From NCBI GenBank assembly GCA_009838625.1, contig VXRG01000182.1, forward strand, positions 1 through 64,000: a stretch of DNA of 64,000 nt, read 5' to 3'. Shown here piece by piece: positions 18,138-26,610 of the stretch; position 1 is the first letter of the stretch, and each line of letters starts with the position of its first letter. Below the pieces are notes generated by a model, which was not told the DNA's origin, did not search any database, and saw nothing but the letters and a program-made list of their open reading frames with translations. Source of the stretch: Caldilineaceae bacterium SB0664_bin_27. Its GTDB lineage: Bacteria > Chloroflexota > Anaerolineae > Caldilineales > Caldilineaceae. Made by a program: the position numbers and the translations under genes.

Positions 18138-18166
18138 GACATAAATATGCTCACCTGCATGCTCAA
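18138..18166 (-). promoter_or_regulatory. Candidate promoter of the ATPase/TOPRIM-like pair
   Basis: On the minus strand, TTGAGC (18161-18166) and TATGTC (18138-18143) are spaced by 17 bases, about 70 bases upstream of the ATPase ATG. It would let the two-gene unit be expressed apart from the nuclease gene upstream. The rest of the 179-base gap (18070-18248) holds no gene. Confidence 0.4.
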
Positions 18167-18248
18167 CTGTTAAACTGACAGTCTTACCGCCGGCGTCCAA
18201 TACAAGAAGAAAACTCTCACCTTCATCTTGAGTTTCGGCGAATTCCAC

Positions 18249-19145
18249 CTAGAAAGCCAGCTCCTGTATCTCTTCCAGCGAAAACTCCAGCGCCCTCTCC
18301 AGGTCCTCCTCCGCAAACTCCTCCTCGTCGTACTCGTCCAGGTCACCCGCAGCGATGCCCCGGTCGCAGCGCGAACGGTAGATGCAGTAGCCGCAAAATC
18401 TCTTCCGATTCTCCTCCGTATCGGCCACCTTGGGAAAGTCCCTCTCCCTATCCCCATTGAGAATCTCGTTCAACAACTGCTCGAGCCTGGCACGATTCGC
18501 CGCATGACGTTCGCTGTTGTAGCCGAAAGAGACTGCCTCAGCCGGCGCCGCTGTAAACCAGTAGCGCATCTCCACCTGCTCAGGTGCCAACGGACCCCAC
18601 GGCAGGCCCGCGCTCGCCTCCACCAGCACGTAAGGATACACGAGCGTCTGCATCCGCTGCTGTAAGTTCGAACGCCGCGTCACCCGCTTGTTCGTCTTCC
18701 AGTCGAGAACTACCGCCCGGCGGTCTGCTCCCTCTCCGCCCACTGCGATCAAATCGTAGCGTGCAGCCAGCCGGAACTGGCCTGCTTCCACCGCCAATGG
18801 CGCGCTCAACTCGCGCTCCACTTCAACAACCTCAGTTGGCAGATCGGCCGGCCGGTGGCGCAGATAACTCTCAAACCATTCATCCAGAGGATATTCCAAA
18901 CCTTCCGCCAGCGGATCGGTCGGCATAGACGCTTCCGCCCGTTCGACCAGTTGATGAAACTGCCAGCCCAATCTCAGCAGCTCTTCGTGCTCGTCGTACG
19001 GCGCGGCCTCCAGCGCCGGCCACTTGAGCTGCTCCACATATGCCAGCCAGAATCGACGCGGGCAGCTCACATAGGATTGCAGACTCGACTGGCTGAAAGC
19101 GAAGGTCGAGGGGAGATTCAAGGGCACGGTGAACAGTTCTCTCAA
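18249..19145 (-). CDS. PD-(D/E)XK nuclease with 4Fe-4S cysteines (Cas4/RecB-like)
   Basis: A 298-residue nuclease-like protein. Cys28 in YVSCPRRF plus Cys251, Cys254 and Cys260 at the C-terminus (CGYCIYRSRC) match the four iron-sulfur ligands of Cas4/AddB-type nucleases. The active-site set is D131, D148-x-K150 (VVLDWKTNK) and the QxxxY motif Q166-Y170. An acidic tail follows. The TTG at 19145 is used; GTG at 19127 is an alternative that keeps all motifs. No cas genes are nearby, so a Cas4 role is not supported. It is the first of four collinear nucleic-acid genes. Confidence 0.8.
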   Translation of the reverse strand: MRELFTVPLNLPSTFAFSQSSLQSYVSCPRRFWLAYVEQLKWPALEAAPYDEHEELLRLGWQFHQLVERAEASMPTDPLAEGLEYPLDEWFESYLRHRPADLPTEVVEVERELSAPLAVEAGQFRLAARYDLIAVGGEGADRRAVVLDWKTNKRVTRRSNLQQRMQTLVYPYVLVEASAGLPWGPLAPEQVEMRYWFTAAPAEAVSFGYNSERHAANRARLEQLLNEILNGDRERDFPKVADTEENRKRFCGYCIYRSRCDRGIAAGDLDEYDEEEFAEEDLERALEFSLEEIQELAF

Positions 19146-19520
19146 TCTTTACAGAAGGCCGAATGGCCTTGCGAATCTGCCGTCATTGTAGCACACGGGA
19201 TCGCGCACTCTCAATCGAATCGGTAATTCAGGAACGGGACGATTCCCTGACGAACGGTCCGCAGCTCAAAGTTAACCTGTTGACCGTTCCACCGGGATAC
19301 GGGATCTTACGCCCGCCGGAGGCTCACCCATCCCTGAGAGTCCAGTAGACCCCTTCTAATCACAGCTCAGGCAGGCACTCACATTCGCCACCTTCACGAT
19401 ACCCTTCCCGTTTGCGGGAATCGACTTCTTCGCATACCATCAGAAAACCATCGCGCCCCAAGAAGAGCGGTGCGCGTCCTGTCAGTCAATCCGGATTCAC
19501 GCAGCAGAGGACCCCGCATT
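19146..19520. other. Intergenic region between divergent genes
   Basis: No gene is seen in these 375 bases, which separate the nuclease gene (-) from the RraA-like gene (+) and should hold both promoters. Two small hairpins are visible: aaggcc/ggcctt near 19153-19168 and ttcccg/cgggaa at 19405-19420. Neither is followed by a T-tract. Confidence 0.5.
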
Positions 19521-20318
19521 ATGAGCAGACCCACCCACGACTACGCGGCCATCGAGGTCCCATCTGCCGGCGTACCCTTGCCCATCGACGGCGGCCCCGT
19601 CACCCGCCCGCAGCCGGAGCTGATCGAGCAGTTGCGGCAGGTTAGCACAGCCACTGCCAGCGCCACCATGCACCGCTTCGGCATCCGCCACACCTTCATC
19701 CAGGGGCCGCTTCCCCGTACGCCCGGCGCCAAAGTTGTGGGCCCTGCCGTCACACTGGCCTTCATGCCCCAACGCGAAGACGTCTTTTCCGGCGCGGCCC
19801 AGGAGGGCGCCGAAAAACGCGGCGCGCTGTGGGCTGTCTTTGAGACCGTCGAAAACGGCGACGTGCTCGTCATCCAGGCCTTCGCCAGCCGCTATACAGG
19901 CTGCGTCGGCGAAATGCTCGCAACCTACTTCAAAGGCCGCGGCGGCGCAGGTATCGTCGTCGACGGCTGCGTTCGCGACTGGCCCAACATCCAGCAGATC
20001 GGCGTGCCCCTCTGGACCGTCGGCTTCACACCCAACTATGCCTCCCAGGCCGAACTCTTCCCCTGGGGCCTCAACGTGCCCGTAAACATCAGCAATGTGC
20101 TCGTCCTGCCGGGCGACGCCATAATCGCTGACGACGACGGCGCCGTCGTCGTACCCCGGCAGATGATCCCCCTCGTACTTGAGCACACACTCGAGCACGA
20201 AGAGTGGGAGGTCTTCAGCCGCATCAAGCTGGCCGAAGGCGGTGCTCTCAGCAAGTACTACCCGCTAAATGATGAAGGCTGGGCCGAGTATGAGGAGTGG
20301 AAGAAGAGCAACGGATAG
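19521..20318 (+). CDS. RraA-like / 4-hydroxy-4-methyl-2-oxoglutarate aldolase-like protein
   Basis: A 265-residue member of the RraA/HMG-aldolase fold. Visible family features are the ATMHRFGIRHTFIQG start of the core, KVVGPAVTLAF, and the conserved loop GRGGAGIVVDGCVRDWP, whose R-D pair contacts the ligand and metal in class II aldolases. ISNVLVLPGDAIIADDDGAVVVP closes the core. The ATG at 19521 gives a 40-residue lead before the core. Because the next gene is an FAH-family hydrolase, a role in breaking down a 2-oxo acid is more likely than RNase E control, but the substrate is unknown. Confidence 0.8.
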   Translation: MSRPTHDYAAIEVPSAGVPLPIDGGPVTRPQPELIEQLRQVSTATASATMHRFGIRHTFIQGPLPRTPGAKVVGPAVTLAFMPQREDVFSGAAQEGAEKRGALWAVFETVENGDVLVIQAFASRYTGCVGEMLATYFKGRGGAGIVVDGCVRDWPNIQQIGVPLWTVGFTPNYASQAELFPWGLNVPVNISNVLVLPGDAIIADDDGAVVVPRQMIPLVLEHTLEHEEWEVFSRIKLAEGGALSKYYPLNDEGWAEYEEWKKSNG

Positions 20319-20361
20319 CCCGGCAACCGCAACCCGTACAACCGAGAAGGAGCAAGCGTAA

Positions 20362-21177
20362 ATGTATCTCACCCGACACAGTACATCTGCCGGGCCGTGC
20401 TGGGCAGTCGATGGAAAGCTGTTGCCCGCCGGCGTGACGCTCAGCACGCTGTTGGCCCTCCCCGAAAGTCGACTGTCCTCGCTCCTGACCGAATTGGCGA
20501 CGGACGAAGAGGCCTGCGGCGCCCTGCTTGCGCCGCTCGACGACCACCAGGAAGTCTGGGGCAGCGGCGTCACCTATCTCCGCAGCCGTGACGCCCGCAA
20601 AGCCGAATCAGAAACAGCCTCCGACGTCTATCAACAGGTCTACGACGCCGCACGCCCGGAGATCTTCTTCAAGCAGGTAGGTTGGCGCACCGTCGGCCAC
20701 GGCCAGATAGTTCGCATCCGCGCCGACACCACCTGGAACGTGCCCGAGCCCGAGCTCTGCCTCGTCATCAATGCCGCTGCGCATATCGTCGGCTACACCG
20801 TCGGTAACGACATGTCCAGCCGCGACATCGAGGGCGCAAACCCCCTCTACCTGCCCCAGGCAAAGACCTACGACGGCTCGGCCGCGGTCGGCCCCGGCAT
20901 CCGCCTGGCTCCCGCCGACGCCCTGACCGATCTTGCAATAAACCTGGAAATCGAGCGCAACGGAGCAATCGCATTCGCCGGTGAAACCTCCACCAGCCAA
21001 ATGAAGCGCACCTTTCCGGATCTGGCCGAATACCTGATGCGCGAGATGACTTTCCCACATGGCGCCCTGCTGATGACCGGCACCGGCATCGTACCGCCGG
21101 ACGAGTTCACCTTGAAGAACGGCGACCTGACTCGTATAATCATCGACGGTCTGACGCTGGAAAACTCTGTTGCCTAG
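20362..21177 (+). CDS. Fumarylacetoacetate hydrolase-family protein
   Basis: A 271-residue protein with the FAH fold in its C-terminal two thirds. Metal-binding and active-site signatures are VPEPELCLVIN (two glutamates), GYTVGNDMSSRDIEG and the lysine in LPQAKTYDGSAAVGPGI. The family hydrolyses or dehydrates 2-oxo-3-deoxy acids and diketo acids; the layout resembles 2-keto-3-deoxy-sugar-acid dehydratases. A strong AGAAGGAG site (20345-20352) precedes the ATG. It follows the RraA-like gene by 43 bases and is likely in the same operon. Confidence 0.85.
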   Translation: MYLTRHSTSAGPCWAVDGKLLPAGVTLSTLLALPESRLSSLLTELATDEEACGALLAPLDDHQEVWGSGVTYLRSRDARKAESETASDVYQQVYDAARPEIFFKQVGWRTVGHGQIVRIRADTTWNVPEPELCLVINAAAHIVGYTVGNDMSSRDIEGANPLYLPQAKTYDGSAAVGPGIRLAPADALTDLAINLEIERNGAIAFAGETSTSQMKRTFPDLAEYLMREMTFPHGALLMTGTGIVPPDEFTLKNGDLTRIIIDGLTLENSVA

Positions 21178-21322
21178 GTATTGCAATGGCAACGAGCGCT
21201 TGCAGCCACTCACAAACGATCCGCATGAGTTCTGCCTTCGGCAGCAACTGATTCCGTTTCACGAAGAAAGAAGACGCAGTCCGTGTGTTGAAAGATGGAG
21301 CTTTCAAGGGAAGATTAGTTCA

Positions 21323-21580
21323 ATGGCTACCAAAGATCGCAATAGCATAGAGTTAGCGAAAGTGGTCTCCCGTGATCCCGATGTCCATAGCGGAGATTTG
21401 GTATTCGCCGGCACGCGAGTTCCAGTCCAAACGCTGGTGGACTATCTCACAGGAGGGGCTTCAATCGGTGAATTCTTGGAGTCCTTTCCCACAGTCGAAC
21501 GCTGGCAAGTTGAATCTTATCTTGACTACTCCCCCGAGGCGATAGATCACTTGCGGACAGAAAATGCGAGTCCTGCTTGA
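21323..21580 (+). CDS. DUF433-family antitoxin
   Basis: An 85-residue protein with the DUF433 core: SRDPDVHSGDLVFAGTRVPV followed by a helix pair (TLVDYLTGGASIGEFLESFP) and SYLDYSPEAIDHL. Family members are small winged-helix antitoxins that usually precede a PIN-like DUF5615 toxin, as here. The ATG at 21323 is chosen over longer in-frame openings because the conserved domain starts just after it. Its end overlaps the toxin start by 17 bases. The base composition is richer in A/T than that of the flanking catabolic genes. Confidence 0.82.
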   Translation: MATKDRNSIELAKVVSRDPDVHSGDLVFAGTRVPVQTLVDYLTGGASIGEFLESFPTVERWQVESYLDYSPEAIDHLRTENASPA

Positions 21581-21893
21581 CGAGGACATTGACATTCACT
21601 TCAGGAAGCATTTTCCCGGTGGGTTGACAGTAGAGACTGTCGAGTACCGGGGCTGGAAGGGTCTCAAGAATGGTGCCCTATTGCGTGTCGCCCAAAACCA
21701 TTTTGATGTTCTTGTGACACTGGATAACAACATTCCGAATCAGCAGCCGCTGCAACAATTCGACATTGCGGTTGTGGTTCTACGCCCGTCGCGTTCACGC
21801 TTGAAGGAACTACTGGAGTTGATTCCTGAGATCCGGCGAATTCTTGAGGGAATTCGGCCAGGTCGTGTGGAACGGGTATTTCCTCCCGGGTAA
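21564..21893 (+). CDS. DUF5615 PIN-like toxin
   Basis: A 109-residue protein opening with MRVLLDEDIDIHFRKHFPG, the acidic motif of DUF5615 PIN-like domains. A second acidic site lies in DVLVTLDNNIPNQQ. Proteins of this family are putative ribonuclease toxins, by analogy with VapC. It overlaps the DUF433 gene, the usual translational coupling of a toxin-antitoxin pair. The function is inferred from family pairing. Confidence 0.8.
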   Translation: MRVLLDEDIDIHFRKHFPGGLTVETVEYRGWKGLKNGALLRVAQNHFDVLVTLDNNIPNQQPLQQFDIAVVVLRPSRSRLKELLELIPEIRRILEGIRPGRVERVFPPG

Positions 21894-21971
21894 TGTAAGA
21901 ATCAGCCTCGACCGCCAAAACTCCACCTTCGAGAACTCAGCACGACCGTCCAATCCCACAGGAAAATTTAA

Positions 21972-23396
21972 ATGGCCCGTCCCAACATCCTCCTCTTCTT
22001 GACCGACGACCATGGGCAGTGGGCCAACGGATGCTACGGCAACAGCGAACTGCAGACACCCAACCTGGACCGGCTCGCAACTGAGGGCGCCCGTTTCGCC
22101 GATGCCTTCACGCCCTGCCCCGTCTGCTCACCCGCTCGCGCCTGTCTCATGACCGGCCGCACGCCCTCGCAAGTAGGCATCCACGACTGGCTTCAGGAGG
22201 CCGAACCGGTCATCGGTGACCACGACTGGCTGGCCGGGGAAGTGACTTTGCCGCAGCTCCTCTCCGGCGCCGGCTACCACTGCGGTCTCTCTGGCAAGTG
22301 GCACATGGGTCGCTCACACCGCACGCCGCCCGGTTTTGATTGGGCCTTCGGCCTCCCCCGCTGGCAGGGCGCCCACAACGGTGACTATACTTACCACCTC
22401 AACGGCCAACCCCGGGAACTGACGGGAAACAAGAGCACACTCATCACCGATCACGCACTCCAATTCCTCGACAACGCGCCGGCAGATCAGCCCTTTTTCC
22501 TCAAGGTAGGCTACATCTCAACCCATTCACCCTACCAGGCCGAAACCCACGACCCGGCTCTGACCGCCCAGTTCGAAGACGCCGCCTTCACCGACATTCC
22601 CCCCTACCAACCCCATCCCTGGCAGCGCAACGAGGGTCTGGCCGGCGGCTTCCAACCTACCGACCAGCAGATCCGCACTCGCTACATAGGCTACTACACC
22701 GCCGTAACCGAAATCGACCGCGAGGTAGGCCGCCTGTTGGACCGGCTGGAGCGGGACGGCACCCTCGACAACACAGTCGTCATCTACACATCCGACCATG
22801 GCTGCTCAGTAGGCCAGAACGGCTTCTGGGGCAAAGGCAACAGCACACGCCCCCTGAACATGTATGAGATTTCAACACGCGTGCCGCTCATGGTCCGCGC
22901 TCCGGGACTCGTGCAACCCGGCCACGTCAGCCAGCGATGCGTGGACCATTACGATACCTTCAGCACCATCTGTGACTGGGCTGGAATCGAGCTCGACGAG
23001 ACCCGAAGCTACGCCGGCGCCAGCTACGCCCGCCTGCTCGACGGCAGCGGTCCCGACACTTGGGACGATACCCGCTACGGCGAATACGGTGATTTGCGGA
23101 TGATTCGCACACCGCAGCACAAATTCGTCAAGCGCTATCCCGACGGCCCCCACGATCTCTTTGAGCTGGACTCAGACCCCGGCGAACAGCTCAATCGGGC
23201 CGGCTGGGACGAATTCGCCGCACTGCAGGACGGGTTGGAACAGCGTCTGGAAGAATGGTACAGCCGCCGCGAGGAGTCGACCAGCTCCGGCCTGCGCATC
23301 AAGTTTCAGCGCACCCACAACCGAAACGAGGCATGGCGCGACGGCATCCGCGAGCGACGCGGGCTCCAGGTGTATGAGAAGTGGCAGAATGCCTGA
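21972..23396 (+). CDS. Type I sulfatase (Cys-type)
   Basis: A 474-residue sulfatase-family hydrolase without a clear export signal. Metal ligands D12-D13 are in NILLFLTDDHG. The formylglycine motif C-x-P-x-R is C52-S-P-A-R56, so activation needs a formylglycine-generating enzyme, which is not in this window. LSGKWHMG and TSDHGCSVGQNGFWGKG complete the active site. It would remove sulfate from a sugar or other ester. It lies downstream of the RraA-like and FAH genes, interrupted by the toxin-antitoxin pair; a shared pathway for a sulfated sugar is an inference. Confidence 0.88.
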   Translation: MARPNILLFLTDDHGQWANGCYGNSELQTPNLDRLATEGARFADAFTPCPVCSPARACLMTGRTPSQVGIHDWLQEAEPVIGDHDWLAGEVTLPQLLSGAGYHCGLSGKWHMGRSHRTPPGFDWAFGLPRWQGAHNGDYTYHLNGQPRELTGNKSTLITDHALQFLDNAPADQPFFLKVGYISTHSPYQAETHDPALTAQFEDAAFTDIPPYQPHPWQRNEGLAGGFQPTDQQIRTRYIGYYTAVTEIDREVGRLLDRLERDGTLDNTVVIYTSDHGCSVGQNGFWGKGNSTRPLNMYEISTRVPLMVRAPGLVQPGHVSQRCVDHYDTFSTICDWAGIELDETRSYAGASYARLLDGSGPDTWDDTRYGEYGDLRMIRTPQHKFVKRYPDGPHDLFELDSDPGEQLNRAGWDEFAALQDGLEQRLEEWYSRREESTSSGLRIKFQRTHNRNEAWRDGIRERRGLQVYEKWQNA

Positions 23397-23489
23397 ATCA
23401 GAGGGAAAAACTAACGATCTGAGCGGGCGCCCTCCTCGCCGACGGGGACCAATTCATCTGCAGCGGGAGAACGCTTGAAGTGACCGCTT

Positions 23490-23966
23490 CTACAGGCCGT
23501 GCCAGTTGCCGCCCTTAGACCAGTTCAGGAAAACCTCTCGATCTTCCTTTTCGGCAATGGCATTGCCGGCAACCTGCGCTTGTTGTCTGGCTTCGCGTGC
23601 TGCCGTCGCATCTCCGGAGGCCGCGTAGGCCCTGGCCAGAGCGTCATAGGCGAAAGCCCTGTCCCAATCTTCCAACGCATCGGGGTTGGCTTCTATCAGC
23701 TCCAAATAACGGCGGGCGTGACGCAGCGCAGCCTCGCCCAGCCCTGCCGCCGCATACACGCTCGCGACCGCAAACTCTCCACGGCCATGATTGGCAACGG
23801 TTCCAACCTGCATCCAGTGATAGCAGCTGGCATGAGCCGCATGAATATACGGCTCACACGATTCCGGTGTCACCAGCCCGGCGTCCAGCGCGTCCATCGT
23901 GCTGTTGTTCAGATCGATGCCAAACCAGCGGTGAGCTCTTTCGACTTCAAAGGGCGCTTCAGCCAT
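23490..23966 (-). CDS. Small TPR-like helical protein, unknown function
   Basis: A 158-residue protein I do not recognise as a named family. Its middle and C-terminal parts are helical, alanine-rich and spaced like tetratricopeptide repeats (ASVYAAAGLGEAALRHARRYLEL and AFAYDALARAYAASGDATAAREA). The N-terminus AHRWFGIDLNNSTMDAL has several aromatic residues. The ATG at 23966 follows a good GGAAAGGAAG ribosome site, so the gene appears real. It stands alone on the minus strand downstream of a methyltransferase gene. Confidence 0.65.
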   Translation of the reverse strand: MAEAPFEVERAHRWFGIDLNNSTMDALDAGLVTPESCEPYIHAAHASCYHWMQVGTVANHGRGEFAVASVYAAAGLGEAALRHARRYLELIEANPDALEDWDRAFAYDALARAYAASGDATAAREARQQAQVAGNAIAEKEDREVFLNWSKGGNWHGL

Positions 23967-24114
23967 CGCTCTTCCTTTCCCGGCACTCCTGGTTTCGCCC
24001 GCCTCCTGCGAAATCTCCTGAAATCCTGCGGCGGAAATCCTTTTTCTTTAAGCGCAATAGCGCCGCGACCCGTGTAATGATTCTGTCGTCACTTAACACG
24101 CCTGAAATATTCTC

Positions 24115-24765
24115 TCAATTGATTCCCAGCAGGCAGGCGTAGTTCTGGGACGACGTCGGCGCCTCAAGCTCCTCCTCCCACAGATGCAGACAGCGTCTGT
24201 CGGAAAATCCGGCTTCCTCGAGCAACTCCAAATGACGGCCGATCAGAAACCGCCCCGGTTCAAACGGAAGGCGCGTTCCGTCCGGCTTTACAAAGTCACC
24301 ATTGAGCAGAATCCCACCAACTGGCAGCGCCGCCGCACAGGCCCGATACACATGTGAAGTCTGACTCTGGCCCCCCAGATCGTGCAACGCCCAGGTAGAT
24401 ACGATCGCCGCCGCTGGACGCGTCAGATCGCGGACCCAGCTGTCGCCCAGCAGATCAGCCTGCTGACACTGTACACGCTCGTCAAACCGCGCCAGACGCG
24501 TGGCCGCCTGCTTCAGCATCGGCTCCGAAAAGTCGACCCCTTCATAGGAAATGTGCGGCATGCGCGCTAGCAGATATTCCGCCAGATAGGCAGGCCCTAT
24601 ACCCAGCTCGACTACATGACCATCGGCCGGTACAGTGCTCTGCAACTGCTGAAGAACTGTCTCGAAAAGATGTAGCCGCTCCGGCGTCGGCTTGAACCGC
24701 CGCGCCCAGTCCTCAGCGTATTCCGCATCGTGAAACTGATGCGTTGCGCCAACAACCTCGGTCAT
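24115..24765 (-). CDS. Class I SAM-dependent methyltransferase
   Basis: A 216-residue methyltransferase. The SAM-binding motif is VVELGIGPAYLAEYLL, followed by EGVDFSEPMLKQA and the post-I motif VSTWALHDLGG. The ATG at 24765 is supported by GGAAGGAAG just upstream and removes a 32-residue non-conserved extension. The C-terminus has a conserved-looking LWEEELEAPTSSQN. Substrate unknown. Confidence 0.8.
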   Translation of the reverse strand: MTEVVGATHQFHDAEYAEDWARRFKPTPERLHLFETVLQQLQSTVPADGHVVELGIGPAYLAEYLLARMPHISYEGVDFSEPMLKQAATRLARFDERVQCQQADLLGDSWVRDLTRPAAAIVSTWALHDLGGQSQTSHVYRACAAALPVGGILLNGDFVKPDGTRLPFEPGRFLIGRHLELLEEAGFSDRRCLHLWEEELEAPTSSQNYACLLGIN

Positions 24766-24924
24766 CGGTCTTCCTTCCGGACTCTGAATTCCGTTGAAAT
24801 TGATTGCCAACCGCCTGCATACGGGCGCGCGGTGTTCACTGCCCTGTCCAAATAACCACATGCCTCACAATTCAGACAAATGAAAACATGACTGAAAACG
24901 ATGAAGATCCCCCTGAAATAGCGA

Positions 24925-24951
24925 GGAGCCGGGCGTCATTGACCCGGCTCC
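24925..24951. repeat. Perfect inverted repeat
   Basis: Nine-base arms (ggagccggg / cccggctcc) flank a 9-base loop between the methyltransferase and htrA genes. No T-tract follows on either strand, so it is recorded as a hairpin rather than a terminator. Confidence 0.45.
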
Positions 24952-24987
24952 CCACCTGCAATATTGGAGGAAGTATCTGTCAGCTGA

Positions 24988-25027
24988 AAGAAAAGGCGGC
25001 ACGCGCCCCTGGCAAAGCAGGGGCGCG
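24988..25027 (-). terminator. Intrinsic terminator of htrA
   Basis: A 10-base perfect stem (25002-25011 with 25018-25027) and a 6-base loop lie 15 bases past the htrA stop. On the minus strand the hairpin is followed by a TTTTCTTT stretch. Confidence 0.75.
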
Positions 25028-25041
25028 CCAAACCCCACTAC

Positions 25042-26442
25042 TCAATTGCCGCCGTTCAATTCCAGGCTCAGTACTTCTCCGCTCAAGGCGTCAACTAACA
25101 CTGTAGCCCTCTGCCCATCGCCTTCCAGAGTCACGATCCAGACTCTGACGCCGCCCCGAATCCCGCCCCGGGCCGAACTCCTCTCCAAACGTCCGATTTC
25201 CTCTGACACTTCATCTGCCGCGATCCCGATAGCCTCCGCACTGTTTATCATCTGCAGTGCAGAACTATTGCTCTCTGCTTCGGGCCGCGTTCCCAGTTCC
25301 ACCTCAAATGTGCGGCTCCTGCCTCGGCGTTGTACACCGATCTCCACCGTCTCGCCGGGCGACTTCTGCATCACCAGGTAGCTGATTACGTCCTCGAAAT
25401 TGCGCACCTCGAACCCGTCGATACTTACGATAATATCGCCGTTCCGCAGACCGGCTTCAGACGAGGGCCCATCTGGCAACACCCGGTTCACCTGGACGCC
25501 AAGAACATCTGAATCCAGGTTTAATGCACTGGCGACCGGCGCTGTAATCGTCCTGCCCGCGATTCCGAGAAATGGATAGCGATACGCCCCGTCCTCAATC
25601 AGGGCCGGTACGACCCGCTCCGCCACCAGAATCGGTATCGCGAAGCCAACACCCGAGTTGACCCCGGTTCCGAGGGGTGAACGCTCCTCGGTCCGGATCG
25701 CGAAGTTGATACCCACCACTTGACCGCTCAGGTTCAGCAGCGGCCCTCCCGAATTGCCGGGATTGATGGCCGCGTCAGTCTGAACTACCTCAGGCAGCGA
25801 ATAACGATTCGCGAGGCCAGGATTCCCTACCGGCAGGCTGCGCCCCAGCGCGCTGACGATGCCCAGCGTCATTGAATTCTCAAGGCCAAAAGGACTGCCC
25901 AGGGCTATCGTGTAGTGGCCGACTTTGGGCAGTGCAGCCGCTCGCTCCAGGGGCCGTAGACGCATGCCTCGAGGCGCATCCACTTGCAGCACGGCCAAAT
26001 CCGACTGCGGATCGTGAGCGATCAGATCGGCCTTTGCCCAAATGTCATTGTCAAAAGTCACGTAAATGTCGGCCGCGCCTTCCACTACGTGGCTATTTGT
26101 CACGATATGACCCTCTTCATCCCAGATCCAGCCGCTGCCTTGCCCCCACATCCCTTGCTCTGGATCCTGACTACGAGACCCTGATCGCCGCACCTGAATG
26201 CTGACGACCGACTGGGTTGCCTCTTCATATATGTTGGACAGAAGCGCCTGATCCGGATGATCAGGTCCCTCTTCCTGCGTAATGTATGTGTACTCTTGCG
26301 GTCGGTACTGCGACGTTGTGGCGTCTACCGTCGCAGGCGCAATCTCTATCCTGCCGATACCGGCCAATCCAATCACGAACGCCACCGTCAGGATCCCGAC
26401 CACGATCAGAAATGTTCGTAGACTCACGGTCCTCGGTTGCAC
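25042..26442 (-). CDS. htrA: HtrA/DegP-type serine protease with PDZ and C-terminal PepSY-like region
   Basis: A 466-residue membrane-anchored envelope protease. One N-terminal membrane helix (about 10-30) and a linker lead to the trypsin-like domain with triad H118 (TNSHVV), D148 (SDLAVL) and S231 (NPGNSGGPL). A single PDZ domain spans about 300-385 (NRVLPDGPSSEAGLRNGDIIVS). The last 75 residues read like a PepSY fold (RVWIVTLEGDGQRATVLVDALSGEVLSLE), an unusual addition to HtrA. The gene follows a histidine kinase and regulator on the same strand but has its own upstream direct repeats and a terminator. Confidence 0.9.
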   Translation of the reverse strand: MQPRTVSLRTFLIVVGILTVAFVIGLAGIGRIEIAPATVDATTSQYRPQEYTYITQEEGPDHPDQALLSNIYEEATQSVVSIQVRRSGSRSQDPEQGMWGQGSGWIWDEEGHIVTNSHVVEGAADIYVTFDNDIWAKADLIAHDPQSDLAVLQVDAPRGMRLRPLERAAALPKVGHYTIALGSPFGLENSMTLGIVSALGRSLPVGNPGLANRYSLPEVVQTDAAINPGNSGGPLLNLSGQVVGINFAIRTEERSPLGTGVNSGVGFAIPILVAERVVPALIEDGAYRYPFLGIAGRTITAPVASALNLDSDVLGVQVNRVLPDGPSSEAGLRNGDIIVSIDGFEVRNFEDVISYLVMQKSPGETVEIGVQRRGRSRTFEVELGTRPEAESNSSALQMINSAEAIGIAADEVSEEIGRLERSSARGGIRGGVRVWIVTLEGDGQRATVLVDALSGEVLSLELNGGN

Positions 26443-26523
26443 TTGAATTCTTCCTTGTATCTGAAAACATCTTCCCCGAAAAATCAGGGAAACTGTTCTT
26501 CGTCGACACTGCTTAGCCCATAT

Positions 26524-26590
26524 AGCATAGCAGGACGCGCGATGGGAGTCCTTAACGAAGTCCTATGGCAACTTTAACGCTACCTTAAAT
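26524..26590 (-). promoter_or_regulatory. Candidate regulator-activated htrA promoter with phased direct repeats
   Basis: On the plus strand, TTAACG occurs at 26552-26557 and 26574-26579 and TTAAAT at 26585-26590. Their offsets of 22 and 11 bases correspond to two turns and one turn of the helix. OmpR/PhoB-type regulators bind such repeats. Reading toward htrA, a TATGCT -10-like box lies at 26524-26529. The expected -35 position holds a poor match and abuts the first repeat, as in activator-dependent promoters. The adjacent OmpR-type regulator (28001-28720) is the natural candidate. Confidence 0.45.
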
Positions 26591-26610
26591 GGTGTGACCA
26601 ATCTTGGTAG

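Noticed and set aside
18249-19145. Cas4 of a CRISPR system
   Set aside because: The nuclease motifs fit, but no cas genes and no repeat array are present in the window.
24925-24951. Intrinsic terminator
   Set aside because: The stem is perfect but neither strand has a T-tract after it.
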